64,000 nucleotides of DNA from NCBI RefSeq assembly GCF_008039615.1, contig NZ_VDUZ01000028.1, positions 1-64,000 on the forward strand. The letters run 5' to 3'. The position numbers and the translations under genes were made by a program. Below are positions 49,405-57,719 of the stretch, one piece after another. This DNA is from Vineibacter terrae. Lineage in GTDB: Bacteria; Pseudomonadota; Alphaproteobacteria; Reyranellales; Reyranellaceae. The notes under the pieces are model-generated. The model was given only the letters and a program-made list of their open reading frames with translations, searched no databases and was not told the DNA's origin. Within the stretch, counting starts at the first letter, position 1. Every line of letters starts with the position of its first letter.

Positions 49405-49839
49405 TCACCACTCGAAGACAAGGCTCTGGTGGTTTCCCGCAGCGACATGCACCGTCTGCTGCTTGGCGATGCCGCGTTCGGTCGCGGTCACGGTATAGGT
49501 GCCGCCCGGCAGGTTTGCGAGCAGGTAGGGGCCGCGTGACCTGGTGTCGAGCACGACGTGGCCTTCGGCGTTGCGGATGACGACCGGCACATAGGCCAGG
49601 TAGTCGTCATTGCCGCGCTGGCGCTTGGCGAACACCAGCTCCAGCCCATAGCGCGATGCGGCCTGCTTCATGGCTGCCGATTCATCCGAGCCGATGCCGC
49701 CGGACACGAAATGCACCGTGCCGTAGGTATGCTCCATTGGCATGACCGCGCGGGCGCTGGCAGCCGGCGCGAGGCCGGTCAGCAGGACCATGCCGACGAC
49801 CGGCGCAAGGGCGAGGGAGCGCATGATGAACGGTTTCAT
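49405..49839 (-). CDS. secreted small protein with carboxypeptidase-regulatory-like fold
   Basis: 144-residue exported protein. The signal peptide (about 1-30) ends ASARA. The mature part contains GTVHFVSGGIGSDESAAMKQAASRYGLELVFA, then YVPVVIRNAEGHVVLDTRSRGPYLLANLPGGTYTVTATERGIAKQQTVHV, which looks like a CarboxypepD_reg/transthyretin-like beta sandwich. AGGAG lies 9 bases before ATG 49839. It is the last gene of the minus-strand block behind the first DegP/DegQ protease, 72 bp downstream of it, so an envelope role is plausible. No enzymatic residues are recognised. Confidence 0.75.
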   Translation of the reverse strand: MKPFIMRSLALAPVVGMVLLTGLAPAASARAVMPMEHTYGTVHFVSGGIGSDESAAMKQAASRYGLELVFAKRQRGNDDYLAYVPVVIRNAEGHVVLDTRSRGPYLLANLPGGTYTVTATERGIAKQQTVHVAAGNHQSLVFEW

Positions 49840-49911
49840 GGGTCGTACTCCTGTTGCCTGGAGAAAAGGCCGTCCGGGCGCGGGACGGCCGTGGGGCGTG
49901 CCACCTGGCCG

Positions 49912-51366
49912 TCAGCCGAGGTCGAGCGGCACGAAGATCTTGGCGTTCTCGCGTCGGATCAGCAGGGCAGCGTGGTCCTGCGCCTTGGCGGCGAGCCCGC
50001 GCAGCGCGTCGATTGAGGTCACCGGCTGACCGTTGAACGAGAGCACCACGTCGCCCGGCTGGACGCCGGCGCGCGCTGCCGGTCCGGTGACGCCCTCGAC
50101 CAGCAGGCCGCCCTTCTCGTCGATCGAGCGGGCTTCCTGCGGCGACAGCGGCCGCACGGCAAGACCGAGGCGCCCCTGGGTGGCGGGGGTGCTGGAGTCG
50201 GCCTGCGCCTGCTGGTCGGCATGGCGCTCGCCGATCGTCACCGCCAGCTGCTTGGCCTCGCCGCGGCGCCAGATGTCGAGATGGGCGCGCGTGCCGGGCG
50301 CCAGGTCGGCGATGCGCGGCGGCAGGTCGCCGGAGCGCGGCACCTCGCTGCCGTTCAGCTTCAGGATCACGTCGCCCGACTGCAGGCCGGCCTTGGCGGC
50401 GGGGCTGTCCTGCTCGACGCTGCTGACCAGCACACCGCCGGGCTTGGCGAGGCCGAAGGCGTCGGCCAGCGCCTGGGTCACATCCTGCACGGTGGCGCCG
50501 AGCCAGCCGCGATGCACGGTGCCATGGGCCACGATCTGCTTCTGGACCTTCATCGCGACGCTGATCGGGATCGCGAACGACAGGCCCTGGTAGCCGCCGG
50601 TGTCGCTGTAGATCTGCGAATTGATGCCGACCACCTCGCCGCGGGTGTTGAACAGCGGTCCGCCGGAGTTGCCGGGGTTGACCGGCACGTCGGTCTGGAT
50701 GAACGGCACATAGGACTGGTTCGGCAGGGCCCGCGAGGTCGCCGACACGATGCCCGCCGTCACGGTGTTCTCGAAGCCGTAGGGCGAGCCGATCGCCAGC
50801 ACCCATTCGCCGACATGGACCTTGTCGGCATCGCCGATGGTGACGGTGGGCAGGTCCTTGGCGTTGATCTTGAGGACCGCGACGTCGGTCGCCTGGTCGA
50901 GGCCGATCACCTTGGCGGCGAACTCACGCTGGTCGGAGAGCTTCACCGTGACCGTCCTGGCGTTTTTCACGACATGCGCGTTGGTGAGGATCAGGCCGTC
51001 GGATGCCACGATGAAGCCGGATCCGAGGCCCCTGACCGGGCGGTCCGGGCGCTCCAGCCCGAAGCGGCGCGCGAAATCCGGCGGCATGCCGGGGAACATC
51101 GGCGTGTCGTCCGACGCCGCCCTGGCGGTGCCTTCGACCCGGATATTGACCACCGCAGGCCCGAAGCGTTCGACGATCGGTGAGAAATCCGGGCCGCCCA
51201 TGGCCGGCGCGGCGGTGGCGGCACGCGCCGGCTCGTCGCCCAGGCCGGCTGCGAGCGCGGCGGTCGAGGTCAGGGTCTTGGGCGCGAATTCGACGATGGC
51301 GCCGCCCAGCACGCTCACCAGGGCGACGGCGGCGAGACCGCGGGTCAGGATGTTCTTCTTGGACAT
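49912..51366 (-). CDS. periplasmic serine protease, DegP/DegQ (HtrA) family, paralogue 1
   Basis: 484-residue HtrA protease/chaperone. Signal peptide or anchor at the N-terminus (about 8-40). The trypsin-like domain has His in LTNAHVV, Asp in ATDVAVLKI and Ser in VPVNPGNSGGPLFN. Two PDZ domains follow: about 275-370 (GWLGATVQDVTQALADAFGL...GLQSGDVILKLNG) and about 390-484 (GRLGLAVRPLSPQEA...GVQPGDVVLSFNG). It lies downstream of the histidine kinase gene on the same strand. A second, clearly related protease gene lies on the other side of the two-component system; the two differ mainly in linkers and N-termini. Confidence 0.92.
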   Translation of the reverse strand: MSKKNILTRGLAAVALVSVLGGAIVEFAPKTLTSTAALAAGLGDEPARAATAAPAMGGPDFSPIVERFGPAVVNIRVEGTARAASDDTPMFPGMPPDFARRFGLERPDRPVRGLGSGFIVASDGLILTNAHVVKNARTVTVKLSDQREFAAKVIGLDQATDVAVLKINAKDLPTVTIGDADKVHVGEWVLAIGSPYGFENTVTAGIVSATSRALPNQSYVPFIQTDVPVNPGNSGGPLFNTRGEVVGINSQIYSDTGGYQGLSFAIPISVAMKVQKQIVAHGTVHRGWLGATVQDVTQALADAFGLAKPGGVLVSSVEQDSPAAKAGLQSGDVILKLNGSEVPRSGDLPPRIADLAPGTRAHLDIWRRGEAKQLAVTIGERHADQQAQADSSTPATQGRLGLAVRPLSPQEARSIDEKGGLLVEGVTGPAARAGVQPGDVVLSFNGQPVTSIDALRGLAAKAQDHAALLIRRENAKIFVPLDLG

Positions 51367-51438
51367 ATCGGGCTCCGTGTCGTCGCGGCGCTGGAAGGCA
51401 CCGGACTGTTGCAGTGGAGCCGATGTAGTCGGCCAAGC

Positions 51439-52788
51439 TTAAGGTTTGCTTAGGGGCAGCGGCTGCATGTCGATTTCCGAGGTGCCGGCGGCGAAGACGA
51501 CGCGGGCGCTCAGGCCGCCCGCGCGTGAATCGCCCAGCACGATGTCGGCGCGGTGGCGCTCGGCGATGACCTTGACGATGGCAAGGCCCAGGCCGCTGCC
51601 CGGCTCGTGCGTATCCTTGCCGCGATAGAACCGGTCGAACACATGTGGCCGGTCCTGGGCCGCAATGCCGGGCCCGGAGTCGGCGACCTCGAGGTAAGGG
51701 CGCCCGTCGGCGATGCCCACCGTCACGTCCACCGTGCCGCCCGGCGGGGTGTAGCGAATGGCGTTGTCCAGCAGGTTGCTGATGAGCACACCCAAGGCGG
51801 CGGGATCGCCAACGGTCCTGGCATTGTCGTCCAGCGCCGCAGCGCCGAGGTCGATCCCCTTGGCGATCGCGACGTCGACCTGGCCGGCAATGGCCTCGCG
51901 CGCCAGGGCCGCGAGGTCGGCGGCGGCCGGCGGCGGTCCGGCCGCGCCCGGCTCCTGGCGGGCCAGCGTCAGGAGCTGACCGACCACATGCGTCATGCGG
52001 TCGAGCCCGCGCTTGAGCTCACCGACCGCCTTGGCGCGCGCCGCATCGTCCGTCGCCCGCTCCACCAGCTGGGCCTGGAGCCGCAGCGCCGCCAGCGGCG
52101 TGCGCAGCTCGTGCGCAGCGTCGGCGACGAAAGCGCGCTGGAGCGACAGCGCCTTCTCGAGGCGCGCCAGCAGGTCGTTGAGCGCATCGACCACCGGCGC
52201 GATCTCCGCCGGCGGCGAGGACAGCGCCAGCAGCCCGAGCTCGCCCGGCCTGCGGCGGGTCAATGCAGCCGTGAGCTGCTCGAGCGGCTGCAGCCCGCGT
52301 CCGACCGCGATCCAGATGCCGATGGCCAGCGCCGGCAGCAGCAGCAGCGAGGGCACCAGGATGTGCGATGCCGCCGACAGCGCCTGGCGTCGCCGCACGC
52401 TCATCGGCTGCGCCACCTGCACCGTGCGGCCCTGGAGCTGCAGCGCGAAGACCCGCCATGTGCCGTCGCTGGTCTCGACGTCGGCGTAGCCCATGCGCGC
52501 CCAGTTGGGCAGCACGCGATGCGGGTGCGAGAAGTAGATCGTCACGCCGTCGCGGCGCCAGATCTGCACCACCAGGTCGAGCGCCGGATCGGGCGTGACG
52601 AGCCCGGGCACCAGCGCCATGTCCATGTTTCGCTCGCCCACGGACAAGGCCACCTGGCGCAGCTGGTAGTCGAAGAGCGTGTCGACCTCCTGGCGCGCGA
52701 TGCGGTAGGTGACCACGGCGCTCAGGCCGACGATGGCCGTGGCCGCTGCCATCAGCACCAGCAGGAGGTTGCGGCGGATCGACCTCAT
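51439..52788 (-). CDS. sensor histidine kinase (QseC/PmrB-like)
   Basis: 449-residue membrane kinase. N-terminal helix about 7-30, periplasmic sensor about 31-140 (2CSK_N-like) and second helix about 145-167. Dimerisation/phosphotransfer segment FVADAAHELRTPLAALRLQAQL with the H-box His. The ATPase domain shows NLLDNAIRYTPPGG, VADSGPGI, FDRFYRG and GSGLGLAIVKVIAERH. Its start overlaps the response regulator stop by 4 bp, so the two are translated together. Flanking HtrA proteases suggest that it senses envelope conditions, but the signal is unknown. Confidence 0.92.
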   Translation of the reverse strand: MRSIRRNLLLVLMAAATAIVGLSAVVTYRIARQEVDTLFDYQLRQVALSVGERNMDMALVPGLVTPDPALDLVVQIWRRDGVTIYFSHPHRVLPNWARMGYADVETSDGTWRVFALQLQGRTVQVAQPMSVRRRQALSAASHILVPSLLLLPALAIGIWIAVGRGLQPLEQLTAALTRRRPGELGLLALSSPPAEIAPVVDALNDLLARLEKALSLQRAFVADAAHELRTPLAALRLQAQLVERATDDAARAKAVGELKRGLDRMTHVVGQLLTLARQEPGAAGPPPAAADLAALAREAIAGQVDVAIAKGIDLGAAALDDNARTVGDPAALGVLISNLLDNAIRYTPPGGTVDVTVGIADGRPYLEVADSGPGIAAQDRPHVFDRFYRGKDTHEPGSGLGLAIVKVIAERHRADIVLGDSRAGGLSARVVFAAGTSEIDMQPLPLSKP

Positions 52789-53450
52789 GGCTGTCGCGGC
52801 ATCATGTAGCCGACGCCGCGGACGGTGCGGATCCAGCCGGCGCCGAGCTTGCGGCGCAGGGCATGGACATGCACCTCGATGGCGTTGCTTTCGACCTCCT
52901 CGCCCCAGCCGTAGATTGCCTCCTCCAGGCGCGAGCGGGAGAATGGCATGCCAGGGCGCTGCAGCAGCGTGCGCAGCAGCGCGAACTCGCGCGTGGTGAG
53001 CCGCACCGGCGCGCCGTCCAGCGTCGTCTCGTGCCGTGCCGGATCGAGCGCCAGCGCACCATGGCGCAGCACCGCCTCGCGCTGGCCGGAAGGGCGGCGC
53101 AGCAGCGCCCGTACCCGCGCCAGCAGCTCGTCGAGGTCGAACGGCTTCACGAGATAGTCGTCGGCGCCGGCGTCGAGGCCCGTCACGCGATCGCCGACGG
53201 CATCGCGCGCCGTCACCACCAGCACCGGCATCTCGCTGCCGTGGGCGCGCGCCGTGCGCAGGACATCGAGGCCGCCTTTGCCGGGCAGGCCCAGGTCGAG
53301 CAGGATCAGGTCGTAGGGTTCGGCCTGCAGCGCCGCCTCGGCGTCGACACCGTCACGCACCCAGTCGACGGCATAGCCCTCCTGGCGCAGCGCCGTGCGC
53401 ACGCTCTCGCCGATCATGCGATCGTCCTCGACAACAAGCAGTCGCATCAC
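52785..53450 (-). CDS. OmpR/PhoB-family response regulator (QseB/PmrA-like)
   Basis: 221-residue regulator. Receiver domain: acidic pair VVEDDRM, phosphorylation site Asp52 in LILLDLGLPG, Thr/Ala in LVVTARDA and Lys in YLVKPFDLDELLARVRALLRR. Winged-helix effector: LTTREFALLRTLLQRPGMPFSRSRLEEAIYGW..VESNAIEVHVHALRRKLG...IRTVRGVGYMM. The partner is the overlapping downstream kinase. Likely targets are the two neighbouring protease genes; candidate palindromic operators lie before the second one. Confidence 0.93.
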   Translation of the reverse strand: MMRLLVVEDDRMIGESVRTALRQEGYAVDWVRDGVDAEAALQAEPYDLILLDLGLPGKGGLDVLRTARAHGSEMPVLVVTARDAVGDRVTGLDAGADDYLVKPFDLDELLARVRALLRRPSGQREAVLRHGALALDPARHETTLDGAPVRLTTREFALLRTLLQRPGMPFSRSRLEEAIYGWGEEVESNAIEVHVHALRRKLGAGWIRTVRGVGYMMPRQP

Positions 53451-53526
53451 CGACCTCGTCGTTCGAGACGACTATCGCATGAGCAGGCTTGTCGTGCATG
53501 GCGCACTGCGCTCTGGATGACGGATC

Positions 53527-54987
53527 TCAGCCCAGGGTCAGCGGCAGGAACAGCTTGGCACCCTCGCGCCGGATCAGCAGCGCGGCATGATGGCCGCTCT
53601 TGTCCGCCAGCGTGCGCAGCTTCTCGACCGTCGTCACCGGCTCGCCGTTGATCGCCAGCACGACATCGCCGGGCTGCATGCCGGCGCGGGCCGCCGGGCC
53701 CGAAACGGACTGCACCAGCAAGCCGCCGCCTTCGTCGAGCGCATCGGCCTCCTTGGGCGACAGGGCACGCACAGATAGCCCCAGCCGGCCCTGGCCCCGC
53801 GCCGGCGCGGCCGGTGCCGCCGCGGCTTCGACCTTGAGCGCGCCGACCACGACGGCGAGCTGCCTGGTCTCGCCGCGCCGCCATACGTCGAGCGTGCTGC
53901 GCGCGCCGGGCGCCAGGTCGGCGACCTTGGGCGGCAGATCGAAGGAGCGGTTGATCGCCACACCGTCGATCGCCAGCACCACGTCGCCCGGCTGCAGGCC
54001 GGCCTCGGCGGCCGGGCCGTTCTTGTCGACGTTGTTCACCAGCGCGCCACGCGGTGTGGGCAGGCCGAAGGCGTCAGCCAGCGCCTGGGAGACATCCTGC
54101 ACGCCGGCGCCCAGCCAGCCGCGCCGGATCACGCCATCACTCTCCAGCCTCTTGGCGACCTTCATCGCGACATCGATCGGCACCGCGAATGACAAGCCCT
54201 GGAAGCCGCCCGTGTCGGTGTAGATCTGCGAGTTGACGCCGATCACCTCCCCGTTGGCGTTGAACAGCGGGCCGCCGGAGTTGCCGGGATTGACCGGCAC
54301 GTCGGTCTGGATGAACGGCACGTAAGCCTGATGCGGCAGCGACCGGGTGGTCGCCGACACGATGCCGGCAGTGGCCGTGCTGTCGAAGCCGTGGGGCGAG
54401 CCGATCGCCAGCACCCAGGCGCCGACGCGCAGGCGGGTAGGATCGCCGATGACCACGGTCGGCAGGTTCTGGGCGTCGATCTTCAACAGCGCCACGTCGC
54501 TGGGACGATCAAGGCCGATCACCTTGGCGGTGAACTCACGCTGATCGGACAGGCGCACCGTCACCGTGGTGGAGTCGGCGACGACATGGGCGCTGGTCAG
54601 GATCACGCCGTCAGGGTTGATGATGAAGCCGGAGCCAAGTCCGAATGTCGGTTGGTTGTCCGGGCGGCTGGGCGCGCCGAAGGCGTGCGGCTGGGTGACC
54701 GGCGGCTGGCCAGTCTGCGGCGCTTCGCCGGGGCCCGGCGTGCTGCCGTTGCCCTCGACCGCCACGTTCACAACCGCCGGTCCGTAGCGCTCGACGATGG
54801 CTGAAAAATCCGGGCCGACGACGGGAGATACCGGTGACGCTGCCGGTGTCGCCGGGGCATCGAGCCAGCCTGCCGCTCGTGCCATGGGCGCTGCGGAGGT
54901 GACGGGATCGAATAGGCTGATGCCGCCGGCCAGCACGGCGATGAGCGCGCCGATCGCCAGGCCGCGGGTTGGAAGTCGGTCGCGCAT
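53527..54987 (-). CDS. periplasmic serine protease, DegP/DegQ (HtrA) family, paralogue 2
   Basis: 486-residue HtrA protease. ATG 54987 (MRDRLPTRG) follows GGAGGGCGAC; the frame is open to 55077, but that extension is not signal-like. After a hydrophobic leader come the catalytic His in LTSAHVV, Asp in PSDVALLKI and Ser in VPVNPGNSGGPLFN. PDZ1 starts GWLGAGVQDVSQALADAFGL, PDZ2 starts GRLGLSVRALSPKEADAL. Colinear with paralogue 1 throughout, including the C-terminal LIRREGAKLFLPLTLG. It is the first gene of the protease-regulator-kinase-protease block; 76 bp separate it from the response regulator. Confidence 0.92.
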   Translation of the reverse strand: MRDRLPTRGLAIGALIAVLAGGISLFDPVTSAAPMARAAGWLDAPATPAASPVSPVVGPDFSAIVERYGPAVVNVAVEGNGSTPGPGEAPQTGQPPVTQPHAFGAPSRPDNQPTFGLGSGFIINPDGVILTSAHVVADSTTVTVRLSDQREFTAKVIGLDRPSDVALLKIDAQNLPTVVIGDPTRLRVGAWVLAIGSPHGFDSTATAGIVSATTRSLPHQAYVPFIQTDVPVNPGNSGGPLFNANGEVIGVNSQIYTDTGGFQGLSFAVPIDVAMKVAKRLESDGVIRRGWLGAGVQDVSQALADAFGLPTPRGALVNNVDKNGPAAEAGLQPGDVVLAIDGVAINRSFDLPPKVADLAPGARSTLDVWRRGETRQLAVVVGALKVEAAAAPAAPARGQGRLGLSVRALSPKEADALDEGGGLLVQSVSGPAARAGMQPGDVVLAINGEPVTTVEKLRTLADKSGHHAALLIRREGAKLFLPLTLG

Positions 54988-55093
54988 GTCGCCCTCCGTC
55001 GTCCATCGGGCCGCGATCATCCGGGGCGACGTCGGCGCATGATGCTGCGGGCCAGTGAGAACAGGCTGACAGCGCATCCCGGACTGCGGGCAG

Positions 55094-55105
55094 GGTCAAT
55101 TGACC
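55094..55105. promoter_or_regulatory. 12-bp palindrome upstream of protease paralogue 2
   Basis: GGTCAATTGACC is perfectly self-complementary and lies 107 bp upstream of the protease start codon. It overlaps the left edge of a larger inverted repeat. Either could be an operator for the neighbouring response regulator. Confidence 0.35.
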
Positions 55106-55130
55106 GCACGTGCACGCACTACGTGCGGTC
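55102..55130. other. 10-bp-stem inverted repeat upstream of protease paralogue 2
   Basis: GACCGCACGT and ACGTGCGGTC flank a 9-nt loop. It could be the transcription terminator of the DUF2000 gene upstream or a regulator binding site; no T-run is seen on either strand. Confidence 0.45.
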
Positions 55131-55242
55131 CGGCTCGAGGCGTTTCCAGCGCCGTGCGACGGGGCGCCGCGGCGCGATCGGCCTTGTGAAGGCGCGTGAT
55201 CTGTTCGTGAGCGCCCGCCGGGATGCCCGCGAGCGGCCGACA

Positions 55243-55653
55243 CTAGGGGTGCAAAACCAATCCTTTCATGACCTTGTCGACGGTCTTGCGATCGGCGTGC
55301 AAAGCCAGGCCCACGAGGTCGAGCGATTCGGCCGCCACCGCCGCGACCGCGGCGCGGTTGGCCTCGTCGTGGCCGGTGGCGAACAGCTCGCGGGTGTAGA
55401 TGGCGATGCGCTCGTTGCGGTCGAGCGCCCGCCGGTGCGTGGCCTTCAACGCCTCGCCCGTGCCCGCGAAGACCAGGATCGGCTGGCGTGACATGGCGAG
55501 ATAGAGGTTGCCGGACGCGTCGCAATAGGGCGCGCCGATCAGCGTCTGGTCGGCGCCCGCGATGGCGCTGGTCAGGAACGCGGCCACGTTGAGCTTCTGC
55601 CAGACGGCGAGGTCCTGGTGGACGGCAACGGCGATCTTGGTGTCGAAGCGCAT
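55243..55653 (-). CDS. DUF2000 family protein
   Basis: 136-residue cytosolic protein of unknown function. MRFDTKIAVAVHQDLAVWQKLNVAAFLTSAIAG opens the conserved DUF2000 fold; IGAPYCDASGNLYLAMSRQPILVFAG and ELFATGHDEANRAAVAAV follow. ATG 55653 gives the family length; the longer upstream frame overlaps the AraC gene in antisense. It is divergent from the AraC regulator by 90 bp, a pairing seen often for DUF2000, which suggests that the regulator controls it. Confidence 0.85.
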   Translation of the reverse strand: MRFDTKIAVAVHQDLAVWQKLNVAAFLTSAIAGADQTLIGAPYCDASGNLYLAMSRQPILVFAGTGEALKATHRRALDRNERIAIYTRELFATGHDEANRAAVAAVAAESLDLVGLALHADRKTVDKVMKGLVLHP

Positions 55654-55743
55654 GGCGTGACCTTGAGGCTCCCGAGGATCGGCAAGCTCTAGCTGCGGCC
55701 GGCGGCGCGCTCTTGTACGATGTTGCGCGGTGGAGCCGGGACC

Positions 55744-56571
55744 ATGGGCACGTACACGCACGACCGGGACTGGGTACGCTACGATCAGCCGCGGCGCGGG
55801 ATCGAGACGCTGAACGCATTCTTCCGCGGCCATGCGTTCGATCGGCACGCGCACGAGACGCTGGCTGTTGCGTGCACCGACAGCGGCGTCCAGCGCTTCC
55901 GCTACCGCGGCCGGCAGCACGACAGCACATGCGGCGGCATGATCGTGCTGCACCCCGGGGAAGCGCATGATGGCGAGTGCGGCGCCGATGACGGCTTCGC
56001 CTACCGCATGGTCTATCTCGATCCGTCCTATGGCCTGGAGCTGCTGCGCGAAGCGGATCTCGGGCCGCATCTGCCGTTTGCGCCCGATCCGCTGACGCGT
56101 GATCCTCATCTAGGCCGCGCATTCGCGGTCCTGTGGGATGCGCTCGGCGAGCCGGGCGAGCGCCTGCGCCAGGACGAGGCGCTGGTGCGGTTGTGGCAGT
56201 CGCTGGCCGGCAACCGCGCGCGCGGGCAGGCCGTGCCGTCAGTATCGTATCGGCTGGCGCGTGTGCGTGACGCGCTCGCCGATGCGCCGCAGGAGCATTG
56301 GTCGCTGGATGAACTGGCGGCGCTCGCCGGCATGAGCCGGTTCGCCGTGTGCCGCGCATTCCGGCGCGCCTACGGCGTGCCGCCTTACACTTACTTGTTG
56401 ACCTGTCGCCTGGCGCGCGCCCGGCAGGATCTTGCCGCCGGCGTGCCGGCAGCCGAGGCCGCGCTTGCCGCCGGCTTCGTCGATCAAAGCCACCTGACAC
56501 GCAACCTGAAGCGCCGCTTCGGCATGGCGCCGGGGCGCTTCGCACGCGCCGCGGCCGGGGTTGTCGGCTGA
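55744..56571 (+). CDS. AraC-family transcriptional regulator
   Basis: 275-residue regulator with an N-terminal cupin-type sensor domain (HAFDRHAHETLAVACTDSGVQRFRYRG...IVLHPGEAHDGECG) and two C-terminal helix-turn-helix units (WSLDELAALAGMSRFAVCRAFRRAYGVPPYTYLLTCRLARARQDL, then AEAALAAGFVDQSHLTRNLKRRFGMAPGRF). ATG 55744 is preferred. Divergent from the DUF2000 gene, whose promoter shares the 90-bp gap. Confidence 0.9.
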   Translation: MGTYTHDRDWVRYDQPRRGIETLNAFFRGHAFDRHAHETLAVACTDSGVQRFRYRGRQHDSTCGGMIVLHPGEAHDGECGADDGFAYRMVYLDPSYGLELLREADLGPHLPFAPDPLTRDPHLGRAFAVLWDALGEPGERLRQDEALVRLWQSLAGNRARGQAVPSVSYRLARVRDALADAPQEHWSLDELAALAGMSRFAVCRAFRRAYGVPPYTYLLTCRLARARQDLAAGVPAAEAALAAGFVDQSHLTRNLKRRFGMAPGRFARAAAGVVG

Positions 56572-56587
56572 GGCCGCGCACGTCAGG

Positions 56588-56671
56588 TCAGTGCAGCCAG
56601 CCCAGCGCCCACATCAACAACAGGACCGGGATCGGTACGCCCAGGAGCCACAGAATCGCCGCGCGTCCCAT
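56588..56671 (-). CDS. 27-residue hydrophobic peptide
   Basis: MGRAAILWLLGVPIPVLLLM followed by WALGWLH: one membrane helix with two prolines, the pattern of the small 'LLGVP-P' membrane peptides scattered through alphaproteobacteria and usually left unannotated. AAGGAAA lies 7-8 bases upstream of ATG 56671. It sits between the AraC gene (convergent) and the TauD-like gene on the same strand. Function unknown. Confidence 0.6.
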   Translation of the reverse strand: MGRAAILWLLGVPIPVLLLMWALGWLH

Positions 56672-56750
56672 GTCGAGGTTTCCTTCTGCATCCGCATTCG
56701 ATGCAGGGGGAACGCGCCTTGCGCGGGCCGGGTTCCCGGCCCGCCGGGCA

Positions 56751-57611
56751 TCAGAACACGCGGTCGCCGTCGATCGTGACCCGGTGCATCTCGCGGCGGA
56801 AGCCGTGGTAGTCGTTGAGGGCGTAATGCTGCGTGCAGCGATTGTCCCAGAACGTGAGAGTGTCGGTTTCCCAGCGCAGGCGGCAAGTGAACTCGGGCCG
56901 TGTGTAATGCTCGTAGAGCCAGCGCAGCAGTGGCTGGCTCTCCTGCCTGGTCCAGCCATCGAAGCGTTCGACGAAGGCACGGTTGACGAACAGGCATTTG
57001 CGGCCGGTCTCGGGATGGGTGCGCACCACCGGATGCGTCACCTCCTTGCGCGCCTCCGCCGAGGTCCGTGGCTTCATGGTGCGCTGGTCGTTGAGCTTCG
57101 CGGCCTCGCTGCCGTCGACGCCATATTGCTTGTTGGCGCTGTGCACGGCGCGCAGGCCGCTGAGCATCCGCTTCATGCCGTCCGACAGCGCGTCGTAGGC
57201 GAGGTACATGTTGAGGAACATGGTATCGCCGCCATGAGGCGGCACGTCGCGGGCATAGAGCATGGAGCCCAGGACGGGCGTCTCCAGGAAGGTCATGTCG
57301 GAGTGCCAGCCGCCGCCGAAATTGGCCTTGTCCGCCTTCTCCTTGAAGATGGTCATCACCTCGGGATGACCTTCCAGCGCCGGCGCGTAGGGATGCACGT
57401 TGAGGCTGCCGAAACGCCGGCCGAACGCCTTGTGCTGGTCGGGCGTCAGCCGCTGGCCGCGAAAGCAGATCACCAGGTTGTCGAGGAAGGCGTGGTGGAT
57501 CTCGGCGAAGGTCTGGTTGTCGAGTGGCTTGCCCAGGTCGACGCCGTCGATCTCGGCGCCCAGCGCGCCTGCGATCTTGCGTACGGCGATGCGGGAATAG
57601 GATTCGGTCAT
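56751..57611 (-). CDS. TauD/TfdA-family Fe(II)/2-oxoglutarate dioxygenase
   Basis: 286-residue oxygenase. The iron-binding facial triad is His103 and Asp105 in GGGWHSDMTF and a distal His in NRCTQHYALND. The 2-oxoglutarate Arg is expected in HRVTIDGDR. N-terminal GAEIDGVDLGKPLDNQTFAEIHHAFLDNLVICFRGQ is the standard TauD opening. The substrate may be taurine, another sulfonate or a different small acid; no transporter genes are adjacent to decide. Divergent from the MetE-like gene across 108 bp. Confidence 0.87.
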   Translation of the reverse strand: MTESYSRIAVRKIAGALGAEIDGVDLGKPLDNQTFAEIHHAFLDNLVICFRGQRLTPDQHKAFGRRFGSLNVHPYAPALEGHPEVMTIFKEKADKANFGGGWHSDMTFLETPVLGSMLYARDVPPHGGDTMFLNMYLAYDALSDGMKRMLSGLRAVHSANKQYGVDGSEAAKLNDQRTMKPRTSAEARKEVTHPVVRTHPETGRKCLFVNRAFVERFDGWTRQESQPLLRWLYEHYTRPEFTCRLRWETDTLTFWDNRCTQHYALNDYHGFRREMHRVTIDGDRVF

Positions 57612-57719
57612 GGCGTGTCCTTCAGCGTCCCGGCGAGGGTAGCGAGGAATCCCGTTGCAGCAAAGGCCGCAGCCATGTCGCGGCTATGCTAGGCTCGCCG
57701 CCAAAAGGGAGGTGGCAAA

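Noticed and set aside
57612-57719. SAM riboswitch before the MetE-like gene
   Set aside because: The 108-bp spacer contains only small GC hairpins and no SAM-I or SAM-II pattern.
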